A stretch of 64,000 nt of DNA from Enterococcus saccharolyticus subsp. saccharolyticus (GTDB lineage: Bacteria > Bacillota > Bacilli > Lactobacillales > Enterococcaceae), in NCBI RefSeq assembly GCF_029023825.1, contig NZ_CP118957.1, positions 2,131,794 to 2,195,793 on the forward strand, written 5' to 3'. Position numbers and translations under genes: made by a program. Under the pieces are notes generated by a model. The model saw nothing but the letters and a program-made list of their open reading frames with translations, was not told where the DNA came from and made no database searches. Below are positions 9,549 to 18,412 of this stretch, piece after piece (position 1 is the stretch's first letter; the number at the start of each line of letters is the position of its first letter).

Positions 9549-10382
9549 TTAAAATTCTTCATAAACAGCTGGATCTTGTTGCTGTAAGCGACCAGTTTCT
9601 TTATCCAAGGAAGCAATTAACATCATATCCTCACTACGTAATTCAAAATCAACTACTGCCAAATTATTTTTTTGACGAGCAATATGCGATGCTTTAGGAA
9701 TCGGCAAGACACCTAGTTGTAATTGCCAGCGTAAAATAATTTGCGGAATCGATTTTCCATAACGGACAGCAATTTCCTTTAACACAGGATGCTTCAGAAT
9801 TTCGGTTGCTCGCCCTAAAGGACTCCACGCTTCTGTAATAATATTTTTAGAAGCATTGTAATTCCGTTGCGTTGCTTGATTGAAGTGTGGGTGCAGTTCT
9901 ATTTGATTGATGACAGGTAATACGCCCGTTTCTTTTTCCAAGCGTTCAATGTGTTCAGGTAAAAAATTACTAACGCCAATCGAACGAATTAACCCTGCTT
10001 TTTGGGCATCAATTAATGCTTGCCATGCTTCAACATACTGATTTTGAATAGGATTCGGCCAATGAATCAGATACAAATCGACATAGTCCAAGTTTAAACG
10101 TGCGACAGATTCTTCAATAGTGACCATTGCTTCTTGGTAACGATGGTGTCTTCCCGGCAGTTTTGATGCGACCGTAATTTGGTCACGCGGCACGCTACTA
10201 TTTTTAATCGCGCGTCCAACTGCTCCTTCATTTTCATAATTGAAAGCTGTATCAAGCAAGCGATACCCGACATTTAACGCCTGTTCGATGACACGGGTTC
10301 CATAAGAACCATTTAAACTGTACGTACCAAAACCAATTTTGGGAATTTGAAAACCATCGGATAATTCATAGAATTCTTGCAT
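9549..10382 (-). CDS. Aldo/keto reductase
   Basis: 277 residues from the ATG at 10382, preceded by GAGGAGG; a longer in-frame extension upstream has no ribosome site and is rejected. Family motifs: GFGTYSLNG, DTAFNYENE (catalytic Asp and Tyr), SKLPG (Lys), LIHWPNP (His) and SIGVSNF. It is a cytosolic NADPH-dependent reductase of aldehydes or ketones, of the 2,5-diketogluconate/glyoxal reductase type; the real substrate is unknown. It is divergent from the PHP phosphoesterase gene, with about 100 bp between them. Confidence 0.9.
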   Translation of the reverse strand: MQEFYELSDGFQIPKIGFGTYSLNGSYGTRVIEQALNVGYRLLDTAFNYENEGAVGRAIKNSSVPRDQITVASKLPGRHHRYQEAMVTIEESVARLNLDYVDLYLIHWPNPIQNQYVEAWQALIDAQKAGLIRSIGVSNFLPEHIERLEKETGVLPVINQIELHPHFNQATQRNYNASKNIITEAWSPLGRATEILKHPVLKEIAVRYGKSIPQIILRWQLQLGVLPIPKASHIARQKNNLAVVDFELRSEDMMLIASLDKETGRLQQQDPAVYEEF

Positions 10383-10486
10383 ACTTCCCCCTCCTCTATC
10401 TAAAAGGATAACATAATATATTAAAAAATCGCCACTAGCGCAACTGGCAAAATTGTGGTACTGTTTGAAAAAAAGGGGGCTCTTGC

Positions 10487-11269
10487 ATGAACTATTACGA
10501 TCAACATTTACACACGTTTTTATCTTTTGACTCAGAGGAACAATTCGAAAATTATCTTGTGAATCAACCTGAATTTTTTGTCGCAACCGATCACTTTGAT
10601 TTAGAAAATGCTGGCACGGGCTTTAAAGACGATATTCCTGATTACACACGTTTAACAAAAAAATTAGCTAAATTAAATGAACAATACGATACCACTTTCT
10701 TACGTGGAATTGAATTAGGCGTGGTTCCTGGTCAAGAAGCCAAGATCCAAGAGTATCTGGCAACACATACGTATGATTTGAAATTATTAAGTATTCACCA
10801 AAATGGCAAATTCGATTATATGGACGATATCGTTTTAACGAAAGACAAATTTGCTGTCGCAAAAATGTACTTTGACCAAATGTCAGAAGTCCTCGATTCA
10901 TTTCCAGACGGACACATTTTAACCCACTTTGAATACGGGTTACGTCGTTTTGACTTTACACCAGAAGAATTAGAAAGTCATTTTGAAAAAGAATTGATTA
11001 CCATCTTCAAGAAAGTGATTCAACGTGAATTAGCCATGGAAATTAATGCTAAAAGCTTTGGTCGTTATCAAAATGAAAAACTTTATCGTTATGCGATTCC
11101 CTTATATCAAAGTTTAGGTGGAAAATTATTCACGCTAGGATCAGATGCTCATGTGGCTGAAGACTACCGGTTGTTATTTCCTGAAATGGCGCATTTATTG
11201 CGTGAATTTGACGTCAAACAATTGGTTGTTTTTCAAGGGAATGACCGCTTTTTCACTGAATTACCGTAA
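10487..11269 (+). CDS. PHP-domain phosphoesterase (HisJ-like)
   Basis: 260 residues. The N-terminal DQHLHTF motif, ATDHFD, GIELG, ILTHFEY and the C-terminal TLGSDAH supply the metal ligands of the PHP fold. Length and motif order fit histidinol-phosphatase-type PHP enzymes, but no histidine biosynthesis genes are nearby, so a general phosphoesterase role is as likely. The start has GGGGG 7 nt upstream. It is monocistronic, closed by the strong terminator at 11272. Confidence 0.85.
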   Translation: MNYYDQHLHTFLSFDSEEQFENYLVNQPEFFVATDHFDLENAGTGFKDDIPDYTRLTKKLAKLNEQYDTTFLRGIELGVVPGQEAKIQEYLATHTYDLKLLSIHQNGKFDYMDDIVLTKDKFAVAKMYFDQMSEVLDSFPDGHILTHFEYGLRRFDFTPEELESHFEKELITIFKKVIQRELAMEINAKSFGRYQNEKLYRYAIPLYQSLGGKLFTLGSDAHVAEDYRLLFPEMAHLLREFDVKQLVVFQGNDRFFTELP

Positions 11270-11271
11270 AG

Positions 11272-11309
11272 AAATCCCCAGCAAAGAAAAGTCTTTGCTG
11301 GGGATTTTA
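11272..11309. terminator. Strong bidirectional terminator
   Basis: AAATCCCCAGCAAAGA (11272-11287) pairs perfectly with 11292-11307 around AAAG; T-run on both strands. It separates the PHP gene from the convergent small gene. Confidence 0.85.
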
Positions 11310-11450
11310 TTATTTTTCTTCTTTTTCTTTGGGTTCGATTACTTTGTTTTTGACTGCTTCTTTCTGCGCCTCTTTAAAAATCTTCTCTTTTTCTGACTTG
11401 TACGAGTGCTGACGTTCGGCGTAAACTTTTTCTTTTGTTTTGTCGGTCAT
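11310..11450 (-). CDS. Small charged hypothetical protein
   Basis: 46 residues from the ATG at 11450, preceded by GAGAGGA; the longer upstream reading has no ribosome site. The product begins MTDKTKEKVYAERQ and is almost wholly Lys/Glu-rich and helical, with no membrane segment or cysteine. It has its own ribosome site and shares the terminator at 11272. I do not recognise a family. The charged helix could bind RNA, ribosomes or membrane, but nothing shows which. Confidence 0.55.
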   Translation of the reverse strand: MTDKTKEKVYAERQHSYKSEKEKIFKEAQKEAVKNKVIEPKEKEEK

Positions 11451-11549
11451 ACGAATCCTCTCCCTTATCAGATTTATACAAAACGATTTGTATAATTTAA
11501 TTATAAAAAAGAACTGCACATTTGTAAAACGTAAGGCTGTTACGTCAAT

Positions 11550-13505
11550 TTAACGTTGAAACAGGCGACGAGTATGTTGAGTCATCGTTTTTCCTAACAC
11601 TCGGAAGACACGATTGGTTTTCACGGGTGCTTGATAGCTGGTTGAAGCTAATGCGTACGTTTGCGTAAGAATATAGCTATACGCTGCTTCAGATACTTCT
11701 TCAAAAATCAAGCCAATAACTTTTCCTTGGCGCTTGGTCGCACGACAACGAATACGGTAACCATCCACTACTAAATCAAATGTCTCCGGTAGAATTGTCT
11801 CTTGGTTTTCGAGAACAATTCCGGCACCGACTTCATTCCAATCTGTGAGTTGACCAGCAATTACCTGATTTGTGGTAACCAATTGTACCTGTTTATCGGT
11901 AGTAAACCGCTCTGCTTTACGGAAACGTGGCCGTTCAAATGGCATAAAAGCGGCTAGAATTAAGGCAATTAAATTATATCCCAACCAAAACACATTAATA
12001 TAAATCGCGTTGTGGTTTTCAGCAAACGGAATCACCCCACTCATCACCAAGACCGCTTTGATAAATGCAAGGAATGTTAGTCCTAATAAGACCAATACCG
12101 GCATCGCTAAGTGCCAATTGTAATACGTTTTATCAAAACTAACACCTTTACGCGTTACCACAAATTTATTCTTCGCTTTAAATAATCCTTCACCAATTAC
12201 CGCATACGACATGTACGGCGCCATCACTGTTTCATAAACATTCGTGAGCAACACCGTTTGTTTGCCTTCACTAACGACATTAAAAGCTAATTGAGACGCA
12301 AAGAAAGATGGGAACCAAAACAATAAAATTCCTGCGAGAGAAGCTTTTAAACTGTAGATTCCAAACAATAGAAACAATACAGGTGCTAAGAGGAAAATCA
12401 TTTTGTACACACCCGATACCCAGTAATGAATTCCATCCATATAAATGACTTTTTGCATCCAAGACAAGCCTTTTAAGTGCATTGGATTCCATTTACGAAT
12501 GACTTGAATATTCCCACGCGCCCAACGATCACGCTGTTTGATTAAATCACCAAAGGTTTCTGGTGCCAATCCACTCGCTAAGTTTTCATTTACAAAACGA
12601 GTCTCCCAACCTTTTGCTTGAATCAACATGCCAGTTGCCATATCTTCAGTAATGACACCTGTAGCAAAACCATCAATATCTACTAACGCTTGACGGCGGA
12701 AAATCGCATTGGACCCCACATACATCGTCGCATTAAATAAATCTTTTTGTGCTTCAATACTTTGCATGAAGAAATCTTGGTCATTGCCAATATTTTCTGC
12801 CGCAAATAAATTAAACTGATACGGATCATGGTTAAAAAATGTTTGTGGCGTTTGAATAAAACCTAAATTTTCATTTGCAAAATAACCAATTGTTCGCTCT
12901 AAAAAATCTTCTCGCGGAACCATGTCTGCATCCATCGTGACAACTAATTCGCCTTGACTATGTAACAAGCCATTGTTTAAATTGCCTGCTTTAGCGTGTG
13001 CATGGTCTTCACGATCCAAATAGTGCACATTTAAACCTTGCGCAAGTTGTTTGATTTCTTCGCGATGCCCATCATCTAGCACATACACATTTACTTTTTC
13101 TTTTTGTGGATAACGAAGATTGCGCGCCGCTAAAATTGCACGTTTTAAAATCATTTCATCTTCATTATAGGTAGCGATAAAAATATCTACCGTTGGATAC
13201 TGTCCCTTTAATTTAGCCAAACTTTCTGTTGGGCGCTTGTTTTTATTGATAAACATACGATAAAAAACGAGTGATAAAATACAACCACCAACTTCAGCAA
13301 CCAGCAATAAAATCCCTGCAATTAAACTCAAAATTCCTTCATTTAGCGGTAACGTATACCCGACACGCCATACTAAATACACCAACGTTGATAGCAGATA
13401 CACAGCGATTAAAATGTTTTTAAACAACTGGTATTTCTTTGCTAAAAAATAAATTCCTAACAAGCACAACACAAAAATTAAATCAAAGTAAATGATTTGC
13501 TCCAT
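11550..13505 (-). CDS. Membrane glycosyltransferase 2, cellulose-synthase-like, with PilZ-like tail
   Basis: 651 residues. Three or four N-terminal membrane helices, then a GT2 core (about residues 95-330) with VLDDGH, DADMV, ITEDM and the processive QRDRW signature, then further membrane helices and a C-terminal beta-rich domain (about 540-640). That tail contains RKAER and DWNEVGAG, which match the PilZ pattern RxxxR...[DN]xSxxG except for Asn in place of Ser. It should polymerise and export a beta-linked polysaccharide from a UDP-sugar, possibly switched by cyclic di-GMP. The start has GGAGG. No bcsB or bcsZ partner is adjacent. Confidence 0.85.
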   Translation of the reverse strand: MEQIIYFDLIFVLCLLGIYFLAKKYQLFKNILIAVYLLSTLVYLVWRVGYTLPLNEGILSLIAGILLLVAEVGGCILSLVFYRMFINKNKRPTESLAKLKGQYPTVDIFIATYNEDEMILKRAILAARNLRYPQKEKVNVYVLDDGHREEIKQLAQGLNVHYLDREDHAHAKAGNLNNGLLHSQGELVVTMDADMVPREDFLERTIGYFANENLGFIQTPQTFFNHDPYQFNLFAAENIGNDQDFFMQSIEAQKDLFNATMYVGSNAIFRRQALVDIDGFATGVITEDMATGMLIQAKGWETRFVNENLASGLAPETFGDLIKQRDRWARGNIQVIRKWNPMHLKGLSWMQKVIYMDGIHYWVSGVYKMIFLLAPVLFLLFGIYSLKASLAGILLFWFPSFFASQLAFNVVSEGKQTVLLTNVYETVMAPYMSYAVIGEGLFKAKNKFVVTRKGVSFDKTYYNWHLAMPVLVLLGLTFLAFIKAVLVMSGVIPFAENHNAIYINVFWLGYNLIALILAAFMPFERPRFRKAERFTTDKQVQLVTTNQVIAGQLTDWNEVGAGIVLENQETILPETFDLVVDGYRIRCRATKRQGKVIGLIFEEVSEAAYSYILTQTYALASTSYQAPVKTNRVFRVLGKTMTQHTRRLFQR

Positions 13506-13841
13506 TCAGGTTCCTCCGATAATGCTTATTTTAAGATTAGTTAAACCAAACACTTGTATTTTTCTGAAAATTCTATTTTCTTTTCATATTTTTTCAAAAA
13601 AATAAACAATTGCTCAACAACTGTTTCGTCTACATCTATTTCATTTAACATACTAAAAAGCCATTTTTTTGTCAAAAGATACCCGAACCAACTAGTCATT
13701 TTGCAACATTTGTCTAAATCCCCTTTCAAAATCCTCGCTCTTTTTTGATTGGAAAACGATGACAGAAGATTAAAAAAACAGTTAGATTTCAAAAAGATAA
13801 TATGCTATGATTAACAATAAAAACTATAAAAGGTGATACGT
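13506..13841. other. Intergenic region with a doubtful small reading frame
   Basis: 336 bp between divergent genes. A minus-strand frame (13541-13703 from its last ATG) could encode about 53 residues but has no ribosome site and no recognisable family. The region otherwise holds the promoters of the flanking genes; an AGGTGA ribosome site at 13831-13836 belongs to the ATP-grasp gene. Confidence 0.4.
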
Positions 13842-15020
13842 ATGGAAAACAATTTAAATTTCGTTATGATTTCACCGCACTTCCCAGATAACTTTGCTAC
13901 TTTCGCCCCACGTCTACAAGAAACTGGTTTTAATACTCTTGGAATTGCGGATGTCCCTTATGAACAACTGTCTCAAACCTTAAAAAACTCGTTAACTGAT
14001 TATTATCGAGTAGACAATATGGAAGACTATAACCAAGTCTATCGTGCTGTCGCTTACTTTGCGCATAAATACGGGCGCATTCATCGCATTGAATCTCACA
14101 ACGAGCATTGGTTAGAACTAGATGCTCGCTTACGTACCGACTTTAATGTTTTCGGGTACAAAGAAAATGATTTAGATGCAATTAAACATAAATCAGCAAT
14201 GAAAGAAGTCTTCCGCAGCATTGGTTTACCAGTGGCGAATGGACGGGTCTTTTACGAACGCAATGATGGGTTCGATTTAGCACATGAATTAAATTTCCCA
14301 GTCATCATTAAACCAGACAGCGGTGTTGGTGCTGGCGATACGTACAAAATTAATAACGACGAAGAATTAGCACATTTCTTTGACATTCGTCATCCAGAAG
14401 TCACGTATATTATGGAAGAATTCATTCCCGGCGATATCGTAACCTTCGATGGATTGGCTGACCGCGATGGTAATATTGTCTACCATTCTAGCTTACTTTA
14501 TAATGTCGCTGTCTTAGAAACCGTTGAAAAAAATGATGATATGTATTTCTATTTATCACGTGAAGTACCTGAAGATTTATATGAAATGGGTGTCAAAATG
14601 GTGGAAGCTTTCAATGCCAAAGAACGTTTCTTCCACTTTGAATTTTTCCGCATTGCTGACGGTACATTATTACCATTAGAAGTGAATATGCGTCCGCCTG
14701 GTGGTTCAACTATTGATATGTTTAACTACGGAAACGACATCGACATCTTTAAAGAATATGCAAATGTTGTCAAAGATAATACATTTTACGGTTCTGTCGA
14801 TCGTCCTTATTACTGTGGTTATGTTTCAAGACAATATAAAACATATAACTATGTTCATTCAAATGATGAAATTCGCGACTATTTAGGCGAAAATCTAATT
14901 AACATTCAAACGATTCCTGGTATTTTTGCAGCCATTATGGGTGATGAAGGTTATCTCGTACGAACACCATCCGAAGAACAGTTATTTGATTATTTCGCAT
15001 TTATTCGTGAAAAATATTAG
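13842..15020 (+). CDS. ATP-grasp family ligase
   Basis: 392 residues from the ATG at 13842; a start three codons earlier would overlap the ribosome site. An N-terminal pre-ATP-grasp domain is followed by ATP-grasp features: KHKSAMKEVF, FPVIIKPDSGVGAGDT (nucleotide-binding lysine and glycine loop), YIMEEFIPGD and the metal-binding LEVNMRPPGG. Such enzymes form an acyl phosphate and join a carboxylate to an amine or thiol. It is followed after 10 bp by an esterase gene whose ribosome site overlaps this stop codon. The product is not predictable. Confidence 0.85.
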   Translation: MENNLNFVMISPHFPDNFATFAPRLQETGFNTLGIADVPYEQLSQTLKNSLTDYYRVDNMEDYNQVYRAVAYFAHKYGRIHRIESHNEHWLELDARLRTDFNVFGYKENDLDAIKHKSAMKEVFRSIGLPVANGRVFYERNDGFDLAHELNFPVIIKPDSGVGAGDTYKINNDEELAHFFDIRHPEVTYIMEEFIPGDIVTFDGLADRDGNIVYHSSLLYNVAVLETVEKNDDMYFYLSREVPEDLYEMGVKMVEAFNAKERFFHFEFFRIADGTLLPLEVNMRPPGGSTIDMFNYGNDIDIFKEYANVVKDNTFYGSVDRPYYCGYVSRQYKTYNYVHSNDEIRDYLGENLINIQTIPGIFAAIMGDEGYLVRTPSEEQLFDYFAFIREKY

Positions 15021-15030
15021 GAGGTTTTTT

Positions 15031-15783
15031 ATGCAGTTTGAAAGAAGAAGTCATTATAGCGGTCATTTGAATCGCGAAATGCATTTTAATGTTTATGGAC
15101 ATGCAGGGAAACCTGTCATTGTTTTCCCCTCTTCTGGTGGAAGCCAAAATGAATTTGCTGATTTTGGTATGATTGAAGCGTGTCAGTCATTTATTGACCG
15201 TGGACTAGTTAAATTTTATACCCCTGATTCGTTGGACAACGAATCTTGGTTAGCAACAAACCGTAGTCCTCATGATATTGGTGAAACACACAACCAATAC
15301 GATCGATATATCGTGGAAGAATTAGTTCCTTTGATTCGTTATGAATCCAATTGGGGTGGTGCGATGATTGCTACGGGTTGTAGCATGGGCGGTTTCCATA
15401 CTGTCAACTTTGCCTTACGTCATCCAGATATTTTTGATACAAGTGTCGCATTAAGTGGGGTTTATGATGCACGTTTCTTCACTGGCGATTTCTACGGCGA
15501 TCAAGCGGTGTATTTCAATTCACCTGTTGATTACCTAAAAAATATGGACGACAATTGGTTCTTAGACCATTACCGTCAAAATACGTTTATCGTCTGTGTC
15601 GGTCAAGGTGATTGGGAAGGACCACATATTGTTGCAACACGTGAATTGCAACATATTTTTGAAGCAAAAGGAATTCCTGGTTGGTTTGATTATTGGGGAC
15701 ATGATGTTCCTCATGATTGGGACGCATGGCGTAACCAATTGCCTTATTTCTTTGGCACCTTGGAGCAACAAGGTAAAATTTAA
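15031..15783 (+). CDS. Alpha/beta-hydrolase esterase
   Basis: 250 residues. The nucleophile elbow GCSMGGF and the following HPDIFDTSVALSG are typical of the putative esterase (EstD-like) family; HDVPHDWDAW near the C-terminus holds the likely catalytic His. There is no signal peptide, so it should act in the cytosol. AGGAGG at 15018-15024 overlaps the stop of the ATP-grasp gene, so translation is coupled and the pair probably act on the same metabolite. A second, different esterase lies at 18407. Confidence 0.85.
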   Translation: MQFERRSHYSGHLNREMHFNVYGHAGKPVIVFPSSGGSQNEFADFGMIEACQSFIDRGLVKFYTPDSLDNESWLATNRSPHDIGETHNQYDRYIVEELVPLIRYESNWGGAMIATGCSMGGFHTVNFALRHPDIFDTSVALSGVYDARFFTGDFYGDQAVYFNSPVDYLKNMDDNWFLDHYRQNTFIVCVGQGDWEGPHIVATRELQHIFEAKGIPGWFDYWGHDVPHDWDAWRNQLPYFFGTLEQQGKI

Positions 15784-15800
15784 TCGTTGTCTATTAACAT

Positions 15801-15869
15801 AACCGAGTACTATAAAATGAGCGTCTGTCATTTTATAGTACTCGGTTACTTTTTACTCGGTTACTTTTT
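15801..15869 (+). terminator. 20-bp-stem terminator with duplicated tail
   Basis: 15801-15820 and 15828-15847 form a perfect 20-bp stem with a 7-nt loop. The tail ACTCGGTTACTTTTT occurs twice in tandem (15840-15854 and 15855-15869), a 15-bp duplication. Confidence 0.85.
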
Positions 15870-15879
15870 TTACTTAATT

Positions 15880-16443
15880 TTATTGAAAAAACTCGCGTGG
15901 TACAATCGCATCTAAAATCTTCATCATTTCTTCTGGTGTCTCTTTTTGTCCTCGATTAATCCATTCTTGCATGACACTAAACGCAGCATTGCTATAATAA
16001 ATGACAAAATAATGTTCTTCTAAAGGTGTTAGTGACTCACCTTTTAATTGTTTCACTAAATATTTTCTACCATATTGTTGCAATACTTTCCGAATATCAT
16101 TTTGAACCTCTAGTGACCCATTTGTTGATAATAACAAGGCAATTAATTCGCCTTAATCTTTCAAAAAATTCAATGCTTCTAAGAAAAAGTCCACCCGCTG
16201 TCCATCGAACGCGGCATGGATTTTTGGAAAAAAATGATGCAAATAATTGTCTTTTAATTTTTGGATTAAGTCATTTTTATCTTTGTAATGTAAATAAAAC
16301 GTCCCTCGACTAATACGCGCCTTGATGATAATTTCTTTGACACTAATTTCTGCTAAACTTTTTTCCTTTAATAATTCAACTAATGCGTGCGTAATCTTTC
16401 GCATGGTTCGTTGGACACGCACATCTAAAAAGGCATCTTCCAT
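15880..16443 (-). pseudogene. TetR/AcrR regulator interrupted by an in-frame TAA
   Basis: The reading frame from 16443 encodes a TetR-type helix-turn-helix (ISVKEIIIKARISRGTFY, YKDKNDLI) but stops at TAA 16153-16155 after 96 residues. The same frame continues without any shift through GELIALLLSTNG to a second stop at 15880, giving 187 codons in all, the normal TetR length. A single nonsense mutation is the simplest reading. The DNA-binding part could still be made, but most of the ligand/dimer domain would be lost. It lies divergent from the ABC exporter at 16595, which it probably controlled through the palindrome at 16555. A sequencing error cannot be excluded. Confidence 0.8.
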
Positions 16444-16554
16444 CTTTTTCCTCCTTCATACAATTTTACTAGACGAATTCGCTCTAAATGTTTACTATCT
16501 CTTTTTTTCAATTGTATTTCACCAAAACTGGCTTACAATGTGAGTATACTTTTT

Positions 16555-16573
16555 ATTAGACATCGTGTCTAAT
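16555..16573. promoter_or_regulatory. Perfect palindromic operator
   Basis: ATTAGACA-TCG-TGTCTAAT is a perfect 8-3-8 inverted repeat just downstream of a TATACT -10 element (about 16545-16550) and before the ribosome site of the ABC exporter. Size and position fit a TetR-family operator. Confidence 0.7.
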
Positions 16574-16594
16574 TGAGGAGGAAAAAATAGGCCA

Positions 16595-17314
16595 ATGATT
16601 GAATTAACTCATGCAACAAAAACATTTAAACACTTTACTGCCTTAAATGATGTTTCTTTAACTGTCGATACAGGAACCATCCTTTGTTTAATTGGTCCCA
16701 GTGGCGCTGGAAAATCCACACTCGTCAAATGTTTGATGGGTATGGAAAAACTCACCCAAGGAACAAGTCGGGTATTGGAAACCGAGATGCCCAATCGAGC
16801 AATTTTAAAACGAATTGGCTATATGGCTCAAGAAGATGCACTTTATGAGGAATTAACAGAGAAAGAAAATTTAGTCTTCTTCGGTCAAATGATGGGATTG
16901 AAGAAAAAAGCATTGAAACAAGCGTGTGACGAACAATTAGCATTAATGAAACTCACTGATTGTCAACACACGGCGGTCAAAAATTATTCGGGAGGAATGA
17001 AACGGCGACTCTCGTTAGCAATTACGTTATTATCTGATCCAGATCTATTAATCTTAGATGAACCAACTGTGGGGATTGACCCACGACTACGCGTAGAAAT
17101 TTGGCAAAAATTACGTGCCTTAGCGACTCGTGGAAAAAGCATCCTCGTGACGACTCACGTCATGGATGAAGCTGAAAAATGTGATCAACTTGGATTGATT
17201 ATTGACAGTCAATTGTTCGCACTAGGTACGCCACAAGCGTTGAAAAAACAATTTCAAGCAACAACAATTGAAGAAGTCTTCTTGAAAGCTGAGGTAGAAA
17301 AACATGCGCTATAA
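16595..17314 (+). CDS. ABC exporter ATPase (drug/peptide type)
   Basis: 239 residues with Walker A GPSGAGKST, Q-loop AQEDALYEELT, signature YSGGMKRRLSLA, Walker B LLILDEPTVGID and the H-loop VTTHVMDEAE. This is the ABC-2/DrrA-type ATPase that powers export of drugs, lipids or antimicrobial peptides. The stop overlaps the permease start by 11 bp. GGAGG lies 13 nt upstream of the ATG. It is controlled by the palindrome at 16555 and probably by the broken TetR gene. Confidence 0.9.
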   Translation: MIELTHATKTFKHFTALNDVSLTVDTGTILCLIGPSGAGKSTLVKCLMGMEKLTQGTSRVLETEMPNRAILKRIGYMAQEDALYEELTEKENLVFFGQMMGLKKKALKQACDEQLALMKLTDCQHTAVKNYSGGMKRRLSLAITLLSDPDLLILDEPTVGIDPRLRVEIWQKLRALATRGKSILVTTHVMDEAEKCDQLGLIIDSQLFALGTPQALKKQFQATTIEEVFLKAEVEKHAL

Positions 17315-18353
17315 AGCATTAGTTCAACGAATTTTAAAAGAAATGATTCGCGACAAACGAACACTCGTCTTGATGATGATTGCGCCTCTGTTTATTTTAA
17401 CATTGATGCATGTGGTCTTTGACCGTGAGACGGATGAACAATTAACTGTCGGGGATCGTGATGTGCCAGCAGCACTCGTGGCACAATTCCCAGACACTAT
17501 TACTTTAAAGGAAATAACCACCAATGAGACTGCCAAACACTTCATTGAACAACACGATGTCGATGCAGTGATTGCTGCTTCTGGTACAACATTAACGGTC
17601 ACTTATGAAAATGCTGATCCAACAAAAAGTAAACAATTAGCTGCTTTGTTACCAACTATTTTGATGCGTAGTGCACAAGCGACGATGCCAAATGCTAGCC
17701 AACAACCTGCTTACACGATCACCAATCAATATGTTTACGGCGAGGAAGAGTCCGATTTTTTTGATACGTTATTTCCTGTTTTAATCGGCTTTTTTGTTTT
17801 TTTCTTTGTCTTCTTAATTTCAGGAATTTCGCTTTTACGTGAGCGAACCAAGAAAACCTTAGAGCGCTTATTGGCAACACCCGTCAAACGTAGCGAGATT
17901 ATTTTTGGCTACATGACTGGTTACGGTTTGTTTGCCATTATCCAGACTATTTTAATCGTGGTATACGCGACTTATATTCTGAATTTAACGATTGCGGGTA
18001 ATTTATTGTGGGTTTTTGTGATTAATCTATTGATTGCTTTTGTCGCCTTAGCGATGGGATTATTCGTGTCAACATTTGCTTCTTCGGAATTTCAAATGAT
18101 GCAATTTATTCCGTTAGTGGTGGTTCCACAAATCTTTTTTGCTGGCATTATTCCACTCGATACCATGGCACATTGGGTCCAAACCATTGGCAAATTTTTA
18201 CCACTAAGCTATGCCGGTGATGCGTTGACAAATGTGATGTATAAGGGGCAAGATTTCGATACGATTGCTGTTGATTTAGCTATTTTAGTGTTATTTGCGC
18301 TCGTCTTTACCATCGCCAATATTTTAGGATTACGCAAATATCGTAAAGTTTAA
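17304..18353 (+). CDS. ABC-2 type exporter permease
   Basis: 349 residues. One N-terminal membrane helix (about 20-40), a large extracytoplasmic domain (about 45-165), and five to six helices in the C-terminal half containing SGISLLRERTKKTLERLL, the cytoplasmic helix typical of the YhgE/DrrB/ABC-2 family. It forms the membrane half of the exporter with the preceding ATPase. The gene ends in a very strong terminator. The substrate is unknown. Confidence 0.88.
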   Translation: MRYKALVQRILKEMIRDKRTLVLMMIAPLFILTLMHVVFDRETDEQLTVGDRDVPAALVAQFPDTITLKEITTNETAKHFIEQHDVDAVIAASGTTLTVTYENADPTKSKQLAALLPTILMRSAQATMPNASQQPAYTITNQYVYGEEESDFFDTLFPVLIGFFVFFFVFLISGISLLRERTKKTLERLLATPVKRSEIIFGYMTGYGLFAIIQTILIVVYATYILNLTIAGNLLWVFVINLLIAFVALAMGLFVSTFASSEFQMMQFIPLVVVPQIFFAGIIPLDTMAHWVQTIGKFLPLSYAGDALTNVMYKGQDFDTIAVDLAILVLFALVFTIANILGLRKYRKV

Positions 18354-18354
18354 T

Positions 18355-18412
18355 AAACAAAACAATCAGAACAAAAAAGACATCTTTTCTGTTCTGATTG
18401 TTTTGTTTATTT
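18355..18412. terminator. 19-bp-stem bidirectional terminator
   Basis: 18355-18373 pairs perfectly with 18390-18408 around a 16-nt loop; it lies between the convergent permease and esterase genes and overlaps the esterase stop. Confidence 0.9.

Noticed and set aside
13541-13792. 83-codon minus-strand frame between the glycosyltransferase and ATP-grasp genes
   Set aside because: No ribosome site and no recognisable family; it overlaps the promoter region of the ATP-grasp gene. Kept only as a note in the intergenic entry.
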